Source: Rostrohypoxylon terebratum (taxonomy: Eukaryota > Ascomycota > Sordariomycetes > Xylariales > Hypoxylaceae). Taken from it: a DNA stretch of 64,000 bases. The stretch is from assembly GCA_022497145.1 (NCBI GenBank), contig MU385961.1, positions 1 through 64,000 on the forward strand, written 5' to 3'. Position numbers and translations under genes: made by a program. Positions 12,001 through 22,868 of this stretch are shown piece after piece. Below the pieces are notes generated by a model that saw only the letters and a program-made list of their open reading frames with translations, was not told the origin of the DNA and did no database searches. How positions within the stretch are numbered: position 1 is the stretch's first letter; the number at the start of each line of letters is the position of its first letter.

Positions 12001-13306
12001 GCCGAACTTGTGGGTGGGAATAGAGAATACCGCGGGGTACGTACCTTTGTTTCATAATCCCAAAGTCTCACAAGACCCACTTAGACGGCAGGACGGTTGA
12101 CGCAAGATAGCCGCGATAATGACAAGGGGTATATTGAGCCTATTAGATAATAGACAATTCCACACTATACGAATACAGCTTACTAAGATATGTCAACATG
12201 AGGAGCAGGGATATAAACTCTGCACCCCATCTATTCTTAGGTTGATATACAAATTTCATTAACGATTATATTAAGTACATATGCATAGGTACTCTACTCA
12301 TCAGCAAACATTTATAACACATGAAACACATTTCATCTTTTTTTTTGGAAAATGAGTATACCTCATTTGAGAGGGTTGTCCTCATCGCTTTTTTCATCAG
12401 TTTGTCATTATTAATGAGATGGCGGGGAGCTGAGAATGAGAGTACATCCCTTCCTTTTATGCAACATTCACCGCGATAGGACTGAGTGGGGTTGCATTTG
12501 GCTCTCAATAAAGCATCATGCGACGCTTGGCTTTTTGGTTGTTGCCTCCTACTATAGACCGACCGGCGTATCGTAACCCTTCATTCACAACTACCTGCAT
12601 GCAGTATTAAATAGTACCTAATACCTAGGCATCTATGGCTATAGGTAAGCATCCATCTTTGTGTGGTAATACGACATATCTAAACGGCAAGTACCTATAT
12701 CAGCAGCTACATCCATCTGCTTTTTCGCATCATCAATCTGTACCATTTGCAACCATAAACTGTCTCGGATAGCGACCCAACCACAATTGACCCAAATGGC
12801 TTGACAATAGCTTGTTAGGTCCTAGATAATAAGAAAAAGTCCCAATGCCGTATATATGAAACGCAAAGTGTAATTATAATCAGGAATCGGAATTATGCAC
12901 CCCTTAGGGTACGTACCTTTTTATGTTTCAGGTTATTGTTTATCTCGTTACGATGTAACCCGGGCCGATTCAATTTGATTGGTTCAATAAGCGTCCCTGC
13001 GCGCTTACCTAGTCTTTCTAGAAATCCCAACCTTGAAAATTGGAGAATACCTATTGACGCGCTAAAGCTATGCTATCGACACATCAGCCACAGATGAGAG
13101 GGGTCCAGTTAAACCATTTATAATCCCAGTGGCTGTTACGTCAACTGTGAAAATGTTCCGATTTTCTGGTCGTACATCTTCCAATCGTTCTTTTATTTTT
13201 TTTTTCAATCACTACTTCAAAATCACGACACACCTAACATCCTCCACGTTCCCCGACAAATAACTAGGTACATGAAGTTGCTAGATCATCTGCCTAGTTA
13301 AAAATC
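9039..13306. other. 4.3-kb intergenic region between divergent HPC2-like and RPAP1 genes
   Basis: No protein-coding gene is supported. It holds purine-rich stretches (GAAGAAAAAAGTGG... around 10080-10260), an 18-G homopolymer at 10507-10524, and short tandem words such as AATTCTAATTG near 11600-11640. The small open frames have random composition. The spacing is long for two housekeeping-type genes and could host long leaders or a non-coding transcript, but nothing in the sequence proves that. Confidence 0.5.
10507..10524 (+). repeat. 18-base G homopolymer
   Basis: An uninterrupted run of 18 G on the + strand (C on the -). It is a simple repeat able to form G-quadruplexes and prone to length error in sequencing. 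Confidence 0.9.
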
Positions 13307-14662
13307 ATGAATTTCCTCATCTCGGACATCCAAGAGAAGGAAGCGACCGAGGCTAAAGCTCCAAGCTTCCCTCAGATCAAGTCAACAACCACCGGATTCC
13401 CAGAGCACAAAAAGCGAACACGAGTGTCGGCTTTCAAGCGGAAGCAACAAGCTGCACGTACCGAAGCAGGAAACACCCAAATTCCTACCATATCCAAAGA
13501 CTCAATTGCACTGAGTCTAAATGCGCAACCTACTTCGAGCAAAGACGTCAAGTATGACATGAAGGAATCGATCGACCGTGAGAACAATGAGAGGTTGGAT
13601 TCTATGTCACCTGAGGAGATTGAGGCTGCTCGAAAGGAACTATTCAGTGGCCTAGACCAGTCGGTACTCGAGATGCTTCTCAAGCGCGCCAACCTAGACG
13701 AACCCAAGAAAAAAGATCCCTTCGATATCCCTGAGTCTACGTCGCAAGAAGCTCCTCCTACCGACCCGAAGCCGGCGCAGGAAGCTCCGGAGATACGGAT
13801 AGAGGTTACAACGGCACAGCCGACAACCAGCGCAACGGAGAAGGAGTCAGCAGAGAACAACGAAGCAAGGTCAGCAACCGCGGACAAATCCAAACGCGTG
13901 CGCTGGGCCTCGGTAGCGGACGAAGACGACAAAGAATCTACAACAGCCCCCGAAACCCAAGCTCCCGCACCCGACAACACCACAAGCTCCAACCCTCCTC
14001 CCACTTCCACTTCCACTCCGACCACCATCACCAGCACACCCCAACCCAAACCGCACTGGCCACAACCCCCACACCTCTCCCTCGACCCCTCCGACCCAGA
14101 CTTCCTCGCCAAACTACACACAAAGTACTTCCCCTCCCTCCCCGCCGACCCCTCCAAACTAGCCTGGATGGCGCCCCTCCCAACACCACACTCGCCCGCG
14201 GACCGCGACTCCCCCTACCACCCCTCGCACACCTCGCTCCCCCTCTCAACCCTGCGCTTCAACTTCCGCGGCGAACTCCTCCCCCCGCGCATCGCGCGCG
14301 CGATCCCGCCCTCCAAGGGGTTGCACCACCACGGCGAGGCCCCCGAAGCAGCAGGATACACAGTCCCGGAGCTAGCTAGGCTGTGCCGCAGCGCGGTCCC
14401 GGGACAGCGGTGCGTGGCGTACCAGACGCTGGGGCGGATCCTGTACCGGCTTGGTCGGGGCGAGTTCGGGGGGTACCACGACGCGCTGGCGCGGGGGCTG
14501 TGGGAGGAGGTGGAGAAGGGGGGTGTGATGTGGAGTCTGTACGAAGAAGCCGGCACCGAGGAGGGTGCGGGACACCGCAGCGCGAGGGCGTTTGCTGTTG
14601 AGGCGATTTGGTTTTATGAGAAGGGCGGTTGGGGGGAGAGGATGAGGAGGGGGAAGGATTGA
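13307..14662 (+). CDS. RNA polymerase II-associated protein RPAP1/RBA50 homologue
   Basis: Intronless 451-aa protein with both hallmark regions of RPAP1. The N-terminal motif (RPAP1_N, about residues 97-131) reads SPEEIEAARKELFSGLDQS followed by LEMLLKRANL. The C-terminal domain (RPAP1_C, about 312-390) has LRFNFRGELLPPR, KGLHHHGEAPEAAGYT, ELARLCRSAVPGQR and YQTLGRILYRLGRGEFGG. Yeast Rba50 and human RPAP1 act in assembly and nuclear import of RNA polymerase II. The linker (about 140-300) is acidic then P/T-rich and probably disordered. The length matches fungal members, which lack the long animal C-terminal extension. The 3' half is strongly GC-rich. The start ATG at 13307 is the first of the frame. 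The downstream gene is convergent. Confidence 0.88.
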   Translation: MNFLISDIQEKEATEAKAPSFPQIKSTTTGFPEHKKRTRVSAFKRKQQAARTEAGNTQIPTISKDSIALSLNAQPTSSKDVKYDMKESIDRENNERLDSMSPEEIEAARKELFSGLDQSVLEMLLKRANLDEPKKKDPFDIPESTSQEAPPTDPKPAQEAPEIRIEVTTAQPTTSATEKESAENNEARSATADKSKRVRWASVADEDDKESTTAPETQAPAPDNTTSSNPPPTSTSTPTTITSTPQPKPHWPQPPHLSLDPSDPDFLAKLHTKYFPSLPADPSKLAWMAPLPTPHSPADRDSPYHPSHTSLPLSTLRFNFRGELLPPRIARAIPPSKGLHHHGEAPEAAGYTVPELARLCRSAVPGQRCVAYQTLGRILYRLGRGEFGGYHDALARGLWEEVEKGGVMWSLYEEAGTEEGAGHRSARAFAVEAIWFYEKGGWGERMRRGKD

Positions 14663-15761
14663 GGGAGGTGAGATGGGTGGATGGATGGATGGGTGGATGG
14701 GATGAAATGAAGTATAGTAAGATCAGGGGAGTGAGGCAGTGAGGCCGAAACGAGCATGAGGCGATACGTAGCTACTACGACAAGGACGGCTCGCGACAAC
14801 AAAGACACGAGTTGATGAATGCGAAGATCATGATTTTTAAGTACTCGCTAGAGGACCCCCCTCGCCTCTACCTACCTATCGTATGTGACAAGCCAAACCA
14901 ACAGACATCCATCCATACCTAGGCAAGTTACCTCGGCATCACTACCGCCACCACCACCACCGCCATCCCAAAAACCCCCTCAAAAGGCACAACGGACAAT
15001 AAACAAACAAACAAACCACCTACCTTCCTAGCAGTACCTAGCTAGCCAAAGCTCAACCACCGCGCACTCATATCGTCTAGCATCGTTAAAAGAAGGGAAA
15101 AAGACAAGAATGCCTAAAAAAAAACGCCGAGAGAGAAAAAAAAATCCATGAATTTTTAGACTATTACAACACGGCCGAGAAAAAAACGTGACATTGATTG
15201 ATCGAACCCCCCTTTCTTTCTTTCTTTCTTCCCTTGCCTATGCCTTTTGGTGCCTGCGGGCGATTGAAACCGTAAAAGAGTCTTGTTCCTGTGTGTTTTT
15301 TTTGTAGCTAGCTAGCAACCACCTCCTCCTGCTTTGCTCTTGCTGTCTACTATCTGCTCTCTGCCGTCTCTTTTCCTATTATTTTCAAGTGAATTTTTCC
15401 CGGCCCGGAGAATTCCTCCCACCCGTGTAAGAATCTCAAAATTGCCATTTCTCCGTATCGTTTCGGTATGGCGCTAGCGCCATTGGTGTCGTGTCGTATG
15501 TGAAGTATCATGGCTAACGCAGGCAAACGTAAAGGTCCATAAATCCCACCCCTTTTTCTAATCCAGAACAACGGGTTTCTTTCCGTCCGTTCTCAACGTC
15601 GTTACGGGGCAGGGGTCAGGCGAAGTAGAAGTCGGATCGTGTAGGGAAGGCAAGTAAGTGGGTTGTTGCCGGATATAGTATGGTCGACGAAGTGTAGATG
15701 CCGGCTGTATAGCGTTTCGTAAAAGTAGAAGGGGTTAAAATTACCGAGGCGAAGCTCAGGT
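14663..15761. other. intergenic between convergent genes, simple repeats
   Basis: About 1.1 kb that should contain the 3' UTRs of the RPAP1 (+) and VPS74 (-) genes. It has GGATGGAT-type tandem repeats at 14672-14706, a CCACCA tract near 14948-14968 and TTTC repeats near 15211-15230. No gene is seen. Confidence 0.5.
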
Positions 15762-17045
15762 TTATAGAAGGGAGTCGAGGCGGGTGAAGACGCTCAAGCA
15801 GGCGGCAACAACCTCAAGCTGGAGTTCCTTCTCCTTAGCATTATTAACCTCCTATATAGAATTATTATTAGTATAGTCGCTACCAGTAAAGTCAATTTTG
15901 AATTAAGAAACTTGCCTCTGCAATAACTTGAGGTAAGTTAGCTCCGATACCAGTAGAGCCAGTCTTTCGTCCGAAGGGGAACTGGGAATACTCGGCGAGT
16001 AGCTCATCGGTCTGAGTGAACGCGCGCTCTCGGGCCTCGTGGCCTAGAGTGCTCAAGGCGTTCTCCAGCACGTTAGCGGCGTAGGCGGCGCAAACCATAG
16101 AGATAGTGCGGATATATCGGAACTCGAGGTTCTCGGGTAGGAATTGGGAGGCGGGCAGGACGACGGTGCGTTGAGTCAGAACGTTTCTAACGCGCCGTCG
16201 AATCTCGTCTTTTGCGCCGCCGTCGGCAACAGGATGGGTGGCCATATCGAAGAGAAGGAAGTTGCGCTTTTCGGTACGGAGGATGCCCTTATCAACGAGA
16301 CCCTTGCACAGACGCTCGCGAACTTGCTTTAGCTGGTAACCGATCTTCATAAGGTTCCATGTCTCGCCTGTTGGGTAAGAGAAAAAAAGCCGCGGTCAGT
16401 AAAGTCGGGACGGGAAGGGATTAGATAGCGCGTAGGTAACAAGTGGGATATAATATTACATACCGCTCATTAAGTCGATCCATGAGCTCACGCTCATCTT
16501 CTCACTCTGCTTCATCATCTTAAGAGCTTCATCTAGTAGTACCTCGCCGGTGAGGGTGTCATCGATAACTTCGATTGTTCGGTCGGCTAGAGGGAATCGC
16601 CGTCGGGAGGGATCTTTTTGCATGGCAATGCGACCGCGGAAAGCGAGCTCGAGGACAATGCAGCCGCGTAATGCGTAGCTGATGTTATCATTCCAGAACG
16701 AGAGGTAGCCCTAGGAATATCGTAAGTGTCATCAGTATCGTTGTGTTCTGTTGTTTTGTTTTGCTTTGGTCGAGATAGATCATCCATACATACCTGTTTA
16801 TCTTTGAGTCCCAGCAATATAACCTCTTCCATCAAGGTCAACTTCGGCTGCTTACTTCTCTCGGCGCTTTCGCTAATATCGCGCGGGTCGAACGCGATCT
16901 TGTGGCCATTCTCGCTATTCTCGTAACTCGTCTCAGGGGCGCTGTCGCGTACATTCTGAGAAGAGCCGGAACGACTAATTCCGTTGGCATCTTCAGTGGT
17001 TGTGCCACCACCAGCTCCGCGACGTCTCGTCAGTCCCGATGACAT
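15762..17045 (-). CDS. VPS74: Golgi phosphoprotein 3 homologue (VPS74/GOLPH3)
   Basis: GOLPH3/Vps74 family (GPP34 fold), a peripheral Golgi protein that binds PI4P and cytoplasmic tails of glycosyltransferases to retain them by COPI. After a disordered N-terminus with LTRRRGAGGG, the conserved core follows: KLTLMEEVILLGLKDKQGY, LSFWNDNISYALRGCIV, ELAFRGRIAM, FPLADRTIEV, GETWNLMKIGYQLKQVRERL, LVDKGILRTEKRNFLLFDMA and a C-terminal tail ending TRLDSLL. Exons 17045-16794, 16710-16464, 16367-15916 and 15851-15762 give 346 aa, with all phases consistent and the usual length. The last intron (15852-15915) begins GCAAGT and ends TAG, so it is of GC-AG type. It is needed to join LPQVIAE to EVNNAKEKE as in the family. 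Confidence 0.92.
15852..15915 (-). other. GC-AG intron in the VPS74 gene
   Basis: On the minus strand the exon ends GCAGAG and is followed by GCAAGT, the consensus donor of GC-AG introns. The acceptor is TATATAG. Phase 0 on both sides, and the resulting peptide QVIAEEVNNAKEKE matches the GOLPH3 family. Confidence 0.8.
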
Positions 17046-18826
17046 ATTCTTTCTTTTTTTCTTCTCGCGTGATTCTCCCTTGACGTCAGGGAGGTGTAGT
17101 GGATGATAGTTGCGGTAGTATTGACAATAGCAATAGCGGTTTTTCGGGCTATTTGTCTTATTGTCGCGTGAGATAAACGTTTCCCTAGTGCATCAGATAC
17201 GGTGATTAGAGGGATGTTCTCGACATCAATGAGGTGATTTGTTGGTGGTCAGTTGCTTGACGTTACAATTGGCCAGCACCGACGTTGAATATGGACAGGT
17301 TGTTTTTGGCGGAATTATTTTTTTTTCTTCTTCCTTGACTCCTTTCCTCACGATCCCTGACACGTACCGTAGCAGTCAAAGCAGTTAGGTAGTTAATAAG
17401 GCGAGTTGAGAAACAGTAGGAGGCTGACTTAAAGGTGGATCTGTCTTTAATCCGTTAATCCCCCCTAAGCCACGACCTTGCTATAATGGTCCTAGGATGG
17501 TAGGATGGTAGGATGGTCAAGGGGTCGGGATTGGGTCAGAAAATGCCTGGCAGCTTTCAGGTGGTGGATGATGCGTGGATTGGTGGTTGATTAGTAGTGG
17601 GTTGGTAGTGGGTTGGTAGTGGGTTGGCGAATTGGTGAATTGGTGGATGCGACCCGGAATTGTCCCTTGACAAAAACAATTTTTATCAACGGCTATCTAG
17701 GTTTACTAGGTTTACCAGGTTGTTCTGACTTGTTTGGTTTGGTTGAACAATGATCAATCAAGTCAATCGTGGTTGACCTGTACAATTTAGAATTGGGGCC
17801 AGATAACGATCTCGTCTTTTTTTGTTTTCCAGGGTTCCGGTCTTGTCGGTGATAATGAAAAAAAAAAAAGAGGTTACGGGAAGAAAGTGAACAAAATTGA
17901 GAATATCTTGATAAAGGTGAATGAAAATGGTCGTGTGAGTGCTGCCTAATTGTCAAGTACCTATCTGAACAATAAAAAAACAGCATGTGCTGAAGTCTGC
18001 ACTTACCCGATAAACCAACAGCGGCCGACCGTGAAACCAGTTATAATCGTTACAATCAGTGAAATCGGTGCAAATCGGTGGGACGGACTTCTGAATTTTG
18101 CTGTGAATCATTTTCTTTTCTGGGACTTCCTGCAGCCTTGGTTCTAGCTCAATTTCCTGCGCTAACCCTCACCTGCCTTAGCGTCTTTACATAATAAACC
18201 TTCCAATCCCCTAATGAGCTAATCCTACTAGGATCTTCCAAGGTAGCGTGGCAGCGTGGTCGAGGCCTTTGAAACCACAGCACCGCCACATCTTAATACT
18301 ATGTACAATCCACATCCTCAGCCTCATCTTGATTCATTTCGAAGAATGCTTCTCTTTTAAGGATGCCAGATGATATGTATACCGACCAATGAAATGGCTC
18401 GACAAAATATATACTAAAATTCCCGTATACGAAGCATTGAAGGACAAGTCCACATTCATGATCTGCTCTGGAAAAACTAATCAGGTAACAAGCGTACTTT
18501 CACATCTCTTCATTGATCCACAAGTCATCGCATCGCAACACCTCTTGTAACCTTACCCATGTAGGTAATGGCATTGCCAAACAATACAGTTATATACAAT
18601 ATGCCAGACACTCGGGGTATTTCACCGCAATCAACCACCATAAAGAGGTCACTTTTGTTTCTCGCCTTTTCAAGCAAGCCAGACATTTCCCCTTTTCCCT
18701 CATTCTCGTCGTTGTAGGGACACGGATTAGGAGATTAGGAGAGGATGAAAGTTTGGGGGTATTTTTTATCTCGTAAATGCACTAACTCCACCAACAATAG
18801 CTGGACGATTGCTGGGTCGGTTCGTG
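17046..18826. other. intergenic with short minisatellites
   Basis: About 1.8 kb from the VPS74 start to the end of the Zn2Cys6 gene. GGATGGTA is repeated near 17494-17517 and an 11-bp unit GTAGTGGGTTG occurs three times at 17594-17626. No coding signal was recognised. Confidence 0.5.
17594..17626 (+). repeat. 11-bp tandem repeat, three copies
   Basis: GTAGTGGGTTG occurs three times head to tail without mismatch, upstream of the VPS74 gene. Confidence 0.85.
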
Positions 18827-21299
18827 CTAGTAGCCGTCTCCCAAAAATCCACCACTCGACAAGAACTGTGATTGGTACTCCTTGAGGCTTGTCCAATTTC
18901 GAAGTTCCTCCTCCTCGTCTTGAGGAGTCATCGATTCGGCTCTTGGCGCCGCTCCGATCTTCTCCAACTTCATCAGTATATCCAAGAAGCCATTGAGATA
19001 CTCCTTGGCTTTGGCGACAGTTGGCCCCTTGCGTTCCGAATTGCCGTCATCCACCAACGTGCTAGCGACTTGTCTGATCTTGTTGATGAGAGAGCAACCA
19101 TTGGGTTCCATATTGCGCTGGCTAATGGATGCCAACACCGTGACGAGACTTTGCACGATTGTTTCCCGTTCGTTTTCCATCATGCTATCTCGATCATCTT
19201 TCTCCTCCGTCTTCGCCCTCTCCGCAAAATTCGGGTCGGCACGACGTATATCGCGTAGATTAAGGTATCGCTCCACGAAGTATGACCGCGTCGCAAGCTG
19301 TGACAGCTGGATATTGGCCTTTTGAATCTCGAATTGAAGATGTCGGCGGCGTGAAGGCTGCTCCGCGAAAGCGCGCCGAAAGTCATTAGCGGGTTGGCTA
19401 ACGGGAAGGGCAGGTGGAAAGTATTCGAGATTCGAATCATCAAAACCCATGTTGTGGTTTTGAAGCTGTTGGAGATTATCCGTCTTCACTTGAAGTTCAG
19501 CAGGCAAATCATCGGCAGCTTGCTTGGCGGTAGCAAGTCCGTTGCTGAGGATGTTCTTCTGTGCAGCCCAGTCGAAAAAATTGATGCCGTAGCACATATC
19601 CACCCCGACCAATTCATTCATGGTCATGTAAACCCGGATATTGCGGTTAAACCCAGTGATAAGAGAAACAGTACCCTCCGGTTGAGCAAGTATCTGGCCC
19701 GAGTAGATGTATTCGTCATCCACTTCAATAGGTTGCTCAGGATACGGTTCCTGAGAGGTTGGAGGAGGCAAAGGTATCTCATTAATAGATACACCCAGCT
19801 GTGTCATCGATCTATGCCAAGGTTAGTCGGGTCTTATAAAAATAATGTGGAGTACATAGTAGTACAGGGATCTTACCTGACACCAGCAACCATAACCCAG
19901 AAGATACGCTTGCTAATCTGATCCTTGATGTGATCGATAGGTCCATTAGCCGCAGCACTGAGCATCTGTCCTAGACCAGGGATGTGCTGTGCTACGGAAG
20001 ATAGGTTGCTTTGCTGATAGCTACCGAGTAGTTCTCTACAGAAAGTCATGGTTTCAGTAAAAAACCTCTTGCACAACCTCCATTGCAGTGTATGGGCCGC
20101 GGCCAAGCCTAGGAAGTAGCTTGTCGCCGCAGCATCGATACTCATGTCATCCTTTAACATGAATTGCGCGCCTCGAGCCTCGAGTGCGATGACGCGACAA
20201 TGGTCGATCATAGCCACCGCGGAGACGAAGAGCCCCGCGCTGTGCTGAGCCTTGAGATGCGATCGTGCACTTCGAGGGAACGAAGCCACCAAGACTCCCA
20301 CCATACTAGCTATCAATGCTAGAAACTCACTATTCGATCTATCCAGTCGGCTAGCGAATGCGGCGCGAAAGGTCGGCTCGTGAGGAAAAGGGATTAGAGG
20401 ATGTATGTAGGTGAAGAAGTCGTCGATGAGCAGCTCTAAGATGGGCCAAGGGGCAATTGTCTCGGCGTCTATTCCGGCTATAGTAGAGCCATTGTGAGTA
20501 GCAATTGAAACCAAGGTTTCAGCTGCATGATGCGGAGCAGGAGACTCGTCTTCGTTGCGAGGTCGCTTCGCTAGTCTAGCGGCTTCGGCGTGCTTGTTCG
20601 GCGGACCACGGCGCTTCATGGTTCGATTGAAGGTGCATTCGACTTGAAGGTCGAAGCATGGCTTACACGGCGGACCACTTTCATCACACTAGTCGCGAAT
20701 ATTGTTAGATTATTTCCAGTAAGAGAGATGCAGAGGATGTGATGAAGGATAGGATAGCGAATAGGGAATGGGGCAGAGGGGCAGAGGGGAGAGGAGTAAT
20801 TTACCTTCACTTTGCGCTGGCTGCACATATCGCAAGCACGGCGCAAGCGCGTGACCTTTGAAGAAACGGGTGTCGTCGCCGTCGCTGTTGCTGTCGTTGT
20901 CGTCGTCGCCGTCGCCGTCGCCGTCATGGATGTATCAATAGGTGGGGGAGGAGGGGGGAATTGGGGATCGCCCATTTGCATCGTCGCCGATTGCGCATAT
21001 TGTTGAGCTAATTGTGTAGGGTCGGGTAGTGGCGTTGAGGGGGCTGCAGACGCAGCTTGCAAAACTTGAAGGCCATGATGCGCAACAGCGGACGCGGCCA
21101 CTGACATTGGCGACGGTAGGCCATCATAATCTGAGTGATGTTGTTCCTGTAATGGTTGTTGTTCGTGTTGAAGCTGATGCTGATGTTGATGTTGATGTTG
21201 ATGTTGTTGCGGCGACGTTGGCTGCGTTAGGGGATCGGAAGTTGGCACATCGCCGGCAGAGAGATCTGGGTACGATGCCATCCCAGGACCCAGGATCAT
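18827..21299 (-). CDS. Zn(II)2Cys6 fungal-specific transcription factor
   Basis: Sequence-specific nuclear regulator; targets unknown. The binuclear zinc cluster has the exact spacing C156-x2-C159-x6-C166-x6-C173-x2-C176-x6-C183, followed by a basic linker KRRGPPNKHAEAARLAKR. A fungal-specific middle domain follows (WPILELLIDDFFTYIHPLIP; later SKRIFWVMVAGVR then SMTQLGVSI). The N-terminus carries a polymorphic-looking H/Q tract encoded by TGATGT repeats (about 21175-21215) and a (TA)n-type Thr/Ala tract (about 20880-20930). Exons 21299-20805, 20688-19877 and 19811-18827 total 2292 nt (763 aa) and close in frame. The first intron sits between Cys2 and Cys3 of the zinc cluster. No neighbouring biosynthetic cluster suggests a pathway-specific role. 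I do not recognise the specific orthologue. Confidence 0.9.
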
Positions 21300-22445
21300 C
21301 AGCTCTTTTTAAAAGAACGCGCGAACAAGGACTGGACTACTGGACTAATGACGGCAAGTTGTCGGCGGATATCCGGGGAATCTTCGTGAGATGCAAGTAA
21401 TTACCTCCCTACGGTATCGGTACTCGTTAAAAAAAAAGTATGCCCAGTGTGGACTGTGGACTGCGGCCTGTGTGTGGGCTGTGTGCGGACTGTGTGTGGG
21501 CGTGCGAGGATAAGGAAAAAGAAAAACCTGAGAGCTAAGAGGAGGGACAAGCATTTAGCGTGACCCATAGATCGTCAGCACACTTTACCTATTATGGATA
21601 TATCTCGACGTTAACCGCCTCTAACCTTTTTTTTGTGGTGCCCTGATACTAGGTAATCGAGAAGCGACTCGGTAGTGACTGAGAAGCAATTGAGAAGGAA
21701 CAGGCAAACGACAGAGCAACGGCGAGGAAGTCGCGTTATTCACTTTTCATCATCGATGAAAGAGCGATGGACTCAGAAGGTTATTAAGTACACATCTGTA
21801 AATGATTACATATGTACCTACCTTTTCAGATTCACCTACCCAGTGATCTATTATCTATTATTTCTGCTCCCTTCCACGATTTATGGCACATACTTGGGCT
21901 TAAAATAATCAACACCACTTTCGATCCAAACACATCCAGAGACAATTCTTTGGACCAGTTTTCCAAGCCATAGACGATCTAATTCCCGACGACGTATATT
22001 GATATCATTACACCTTAGGCAACCCCTCATCCCCTTAATCCAATTCTGTAGCTGCGTTGAAAATACCAAAGTCAAGTATTCAGATTCATTTGATTCTATC
22101 CGTCAGCTAATACTTATAATCAACTATTCTTCCTGTTTCTTTTTTTCCATCAAAGGTAAATTCCCTCGTGTTAATTCAGCTCACAAACTGTGCTTCTCTA
22201 CAAGTGGACAGAATAGAGCGTCCCTGATACACGACACTTCTCCATATGGCCAGCTTACTCGGTATGCACCCAAAGCTGGCGAATCCTCATGGTGTTGTTA
22301 GTTTATTTAGTCGTCTTCAATGAACCATGAGTCTCAACATGTTCTCCATGGTTCCCTCTGATCCCAGCCGGAGGAGTTCCCAGTTCTTTGTTCTGCCTCT
22401 CATCATGGAAGATGATGTCAAGGTCAGGATCAAGAGCACTGCGGT
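21300..22445. other. intergenic, promoter side of the Zn2Cys6 gene
   Basis: About 1.1 kb left of the solo LTR. No gene-like open frame. There are T-rich stretches and several TGTGTGGGC words near 21465-21500. It should hold the promoter of the transcription factor, whose start is at 21299 on the minus strand. Confidence 0.45.
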
Positions 22446-22450
22446 CTTCT

Positions 22451-22863
22451 TGTGACGAACCTATACTTAGGCTTAGTAAGTATAGCTTCATAAGGGGGTC
22501 TTGATTTTAAGGTAACAGTAATCGTAGGGGTCAAGTGTAATCAATCAAGTATGTTCGTCAGAGAGGCTTGGAGTCCTCTCCCTACTCGTAGTGAATAGAC
22601 TTAGATTGATAACTGGAGAGCTAAAATGAATGACTAGATACATAGGAGCCTGCCATGTTTATATAGATATCCTTCCTTCCTTCTGTTAAGGCTTCAAAAC
22701 TGAGGATCAGGTCTTGAGCTTTAAGTTCCGGAGCTGGAGACCAGGTCCTGAGCTGTCAGCTCTGGAGCTGGAGATCAGGTTCTTGGCGTTTAGCTTCGTG
22801 ACATCACGTGTGTAACACGTGATCGTGATGTTTTAATATCGGAGTGTTTTCTGGGATGTGACA
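22451..22863 (-). mobile_element. solo LTR of a retrotransposon with 5-bp target duplication
   Basis: A 413-bp segment bounded by TG...CA. In its own orientation (minus strand) it begins TGTCACATCCC and ends GGTTCGTCACA. The flanks are identical: CTTCT at 22446-22450 and CTTCT at 22864-22868. This is the 5-bp target-site duplication expected of Ty3/gypsy or copia integration. Inside are a U3-like part with an inverted repeat of CACGTG boxes (22803-22823), three imperfect repeats of about 35 bp containing GGAGCTGGAGA (22702-22797) and a TATATAAA-type box (about 22657-22666). No internal retrotransposon genes and no second LTR are present, so it arose by LTR-LTR recombination. Family assignment needs a database search. 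Confidence 0.82.
22803..22823. repeat. inverted repeat of two CACGTG boxes inside the LTR
   Basis: ATCACGTGT-GTA-ACACGTGAT: exact 9-bp arms around a 3-base spacer, each arm containing a CACGTG E-box. In the U3 part of the solo LTR this could be a transcription-factor site or hairpin. Confidence 0.8.
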
Positions 22864-22868
22864 CTTCT

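Noticed and set aside
13372..14157. 261-codon minus-strand frame opposite the RPAP1 gene
   Set aside because: It is a shadow of the GC- and Ser/Thr-biased RPAP1 coding strand; RPAP1 has clear domains, the shadow has none.
22303..22491. 62-codon minus-strand frame across the solo LTR border
   Set aside because: It starts inside the LTR and ends in flanking DNA, so it cannot be an ancestral gene; composition is not convincing.
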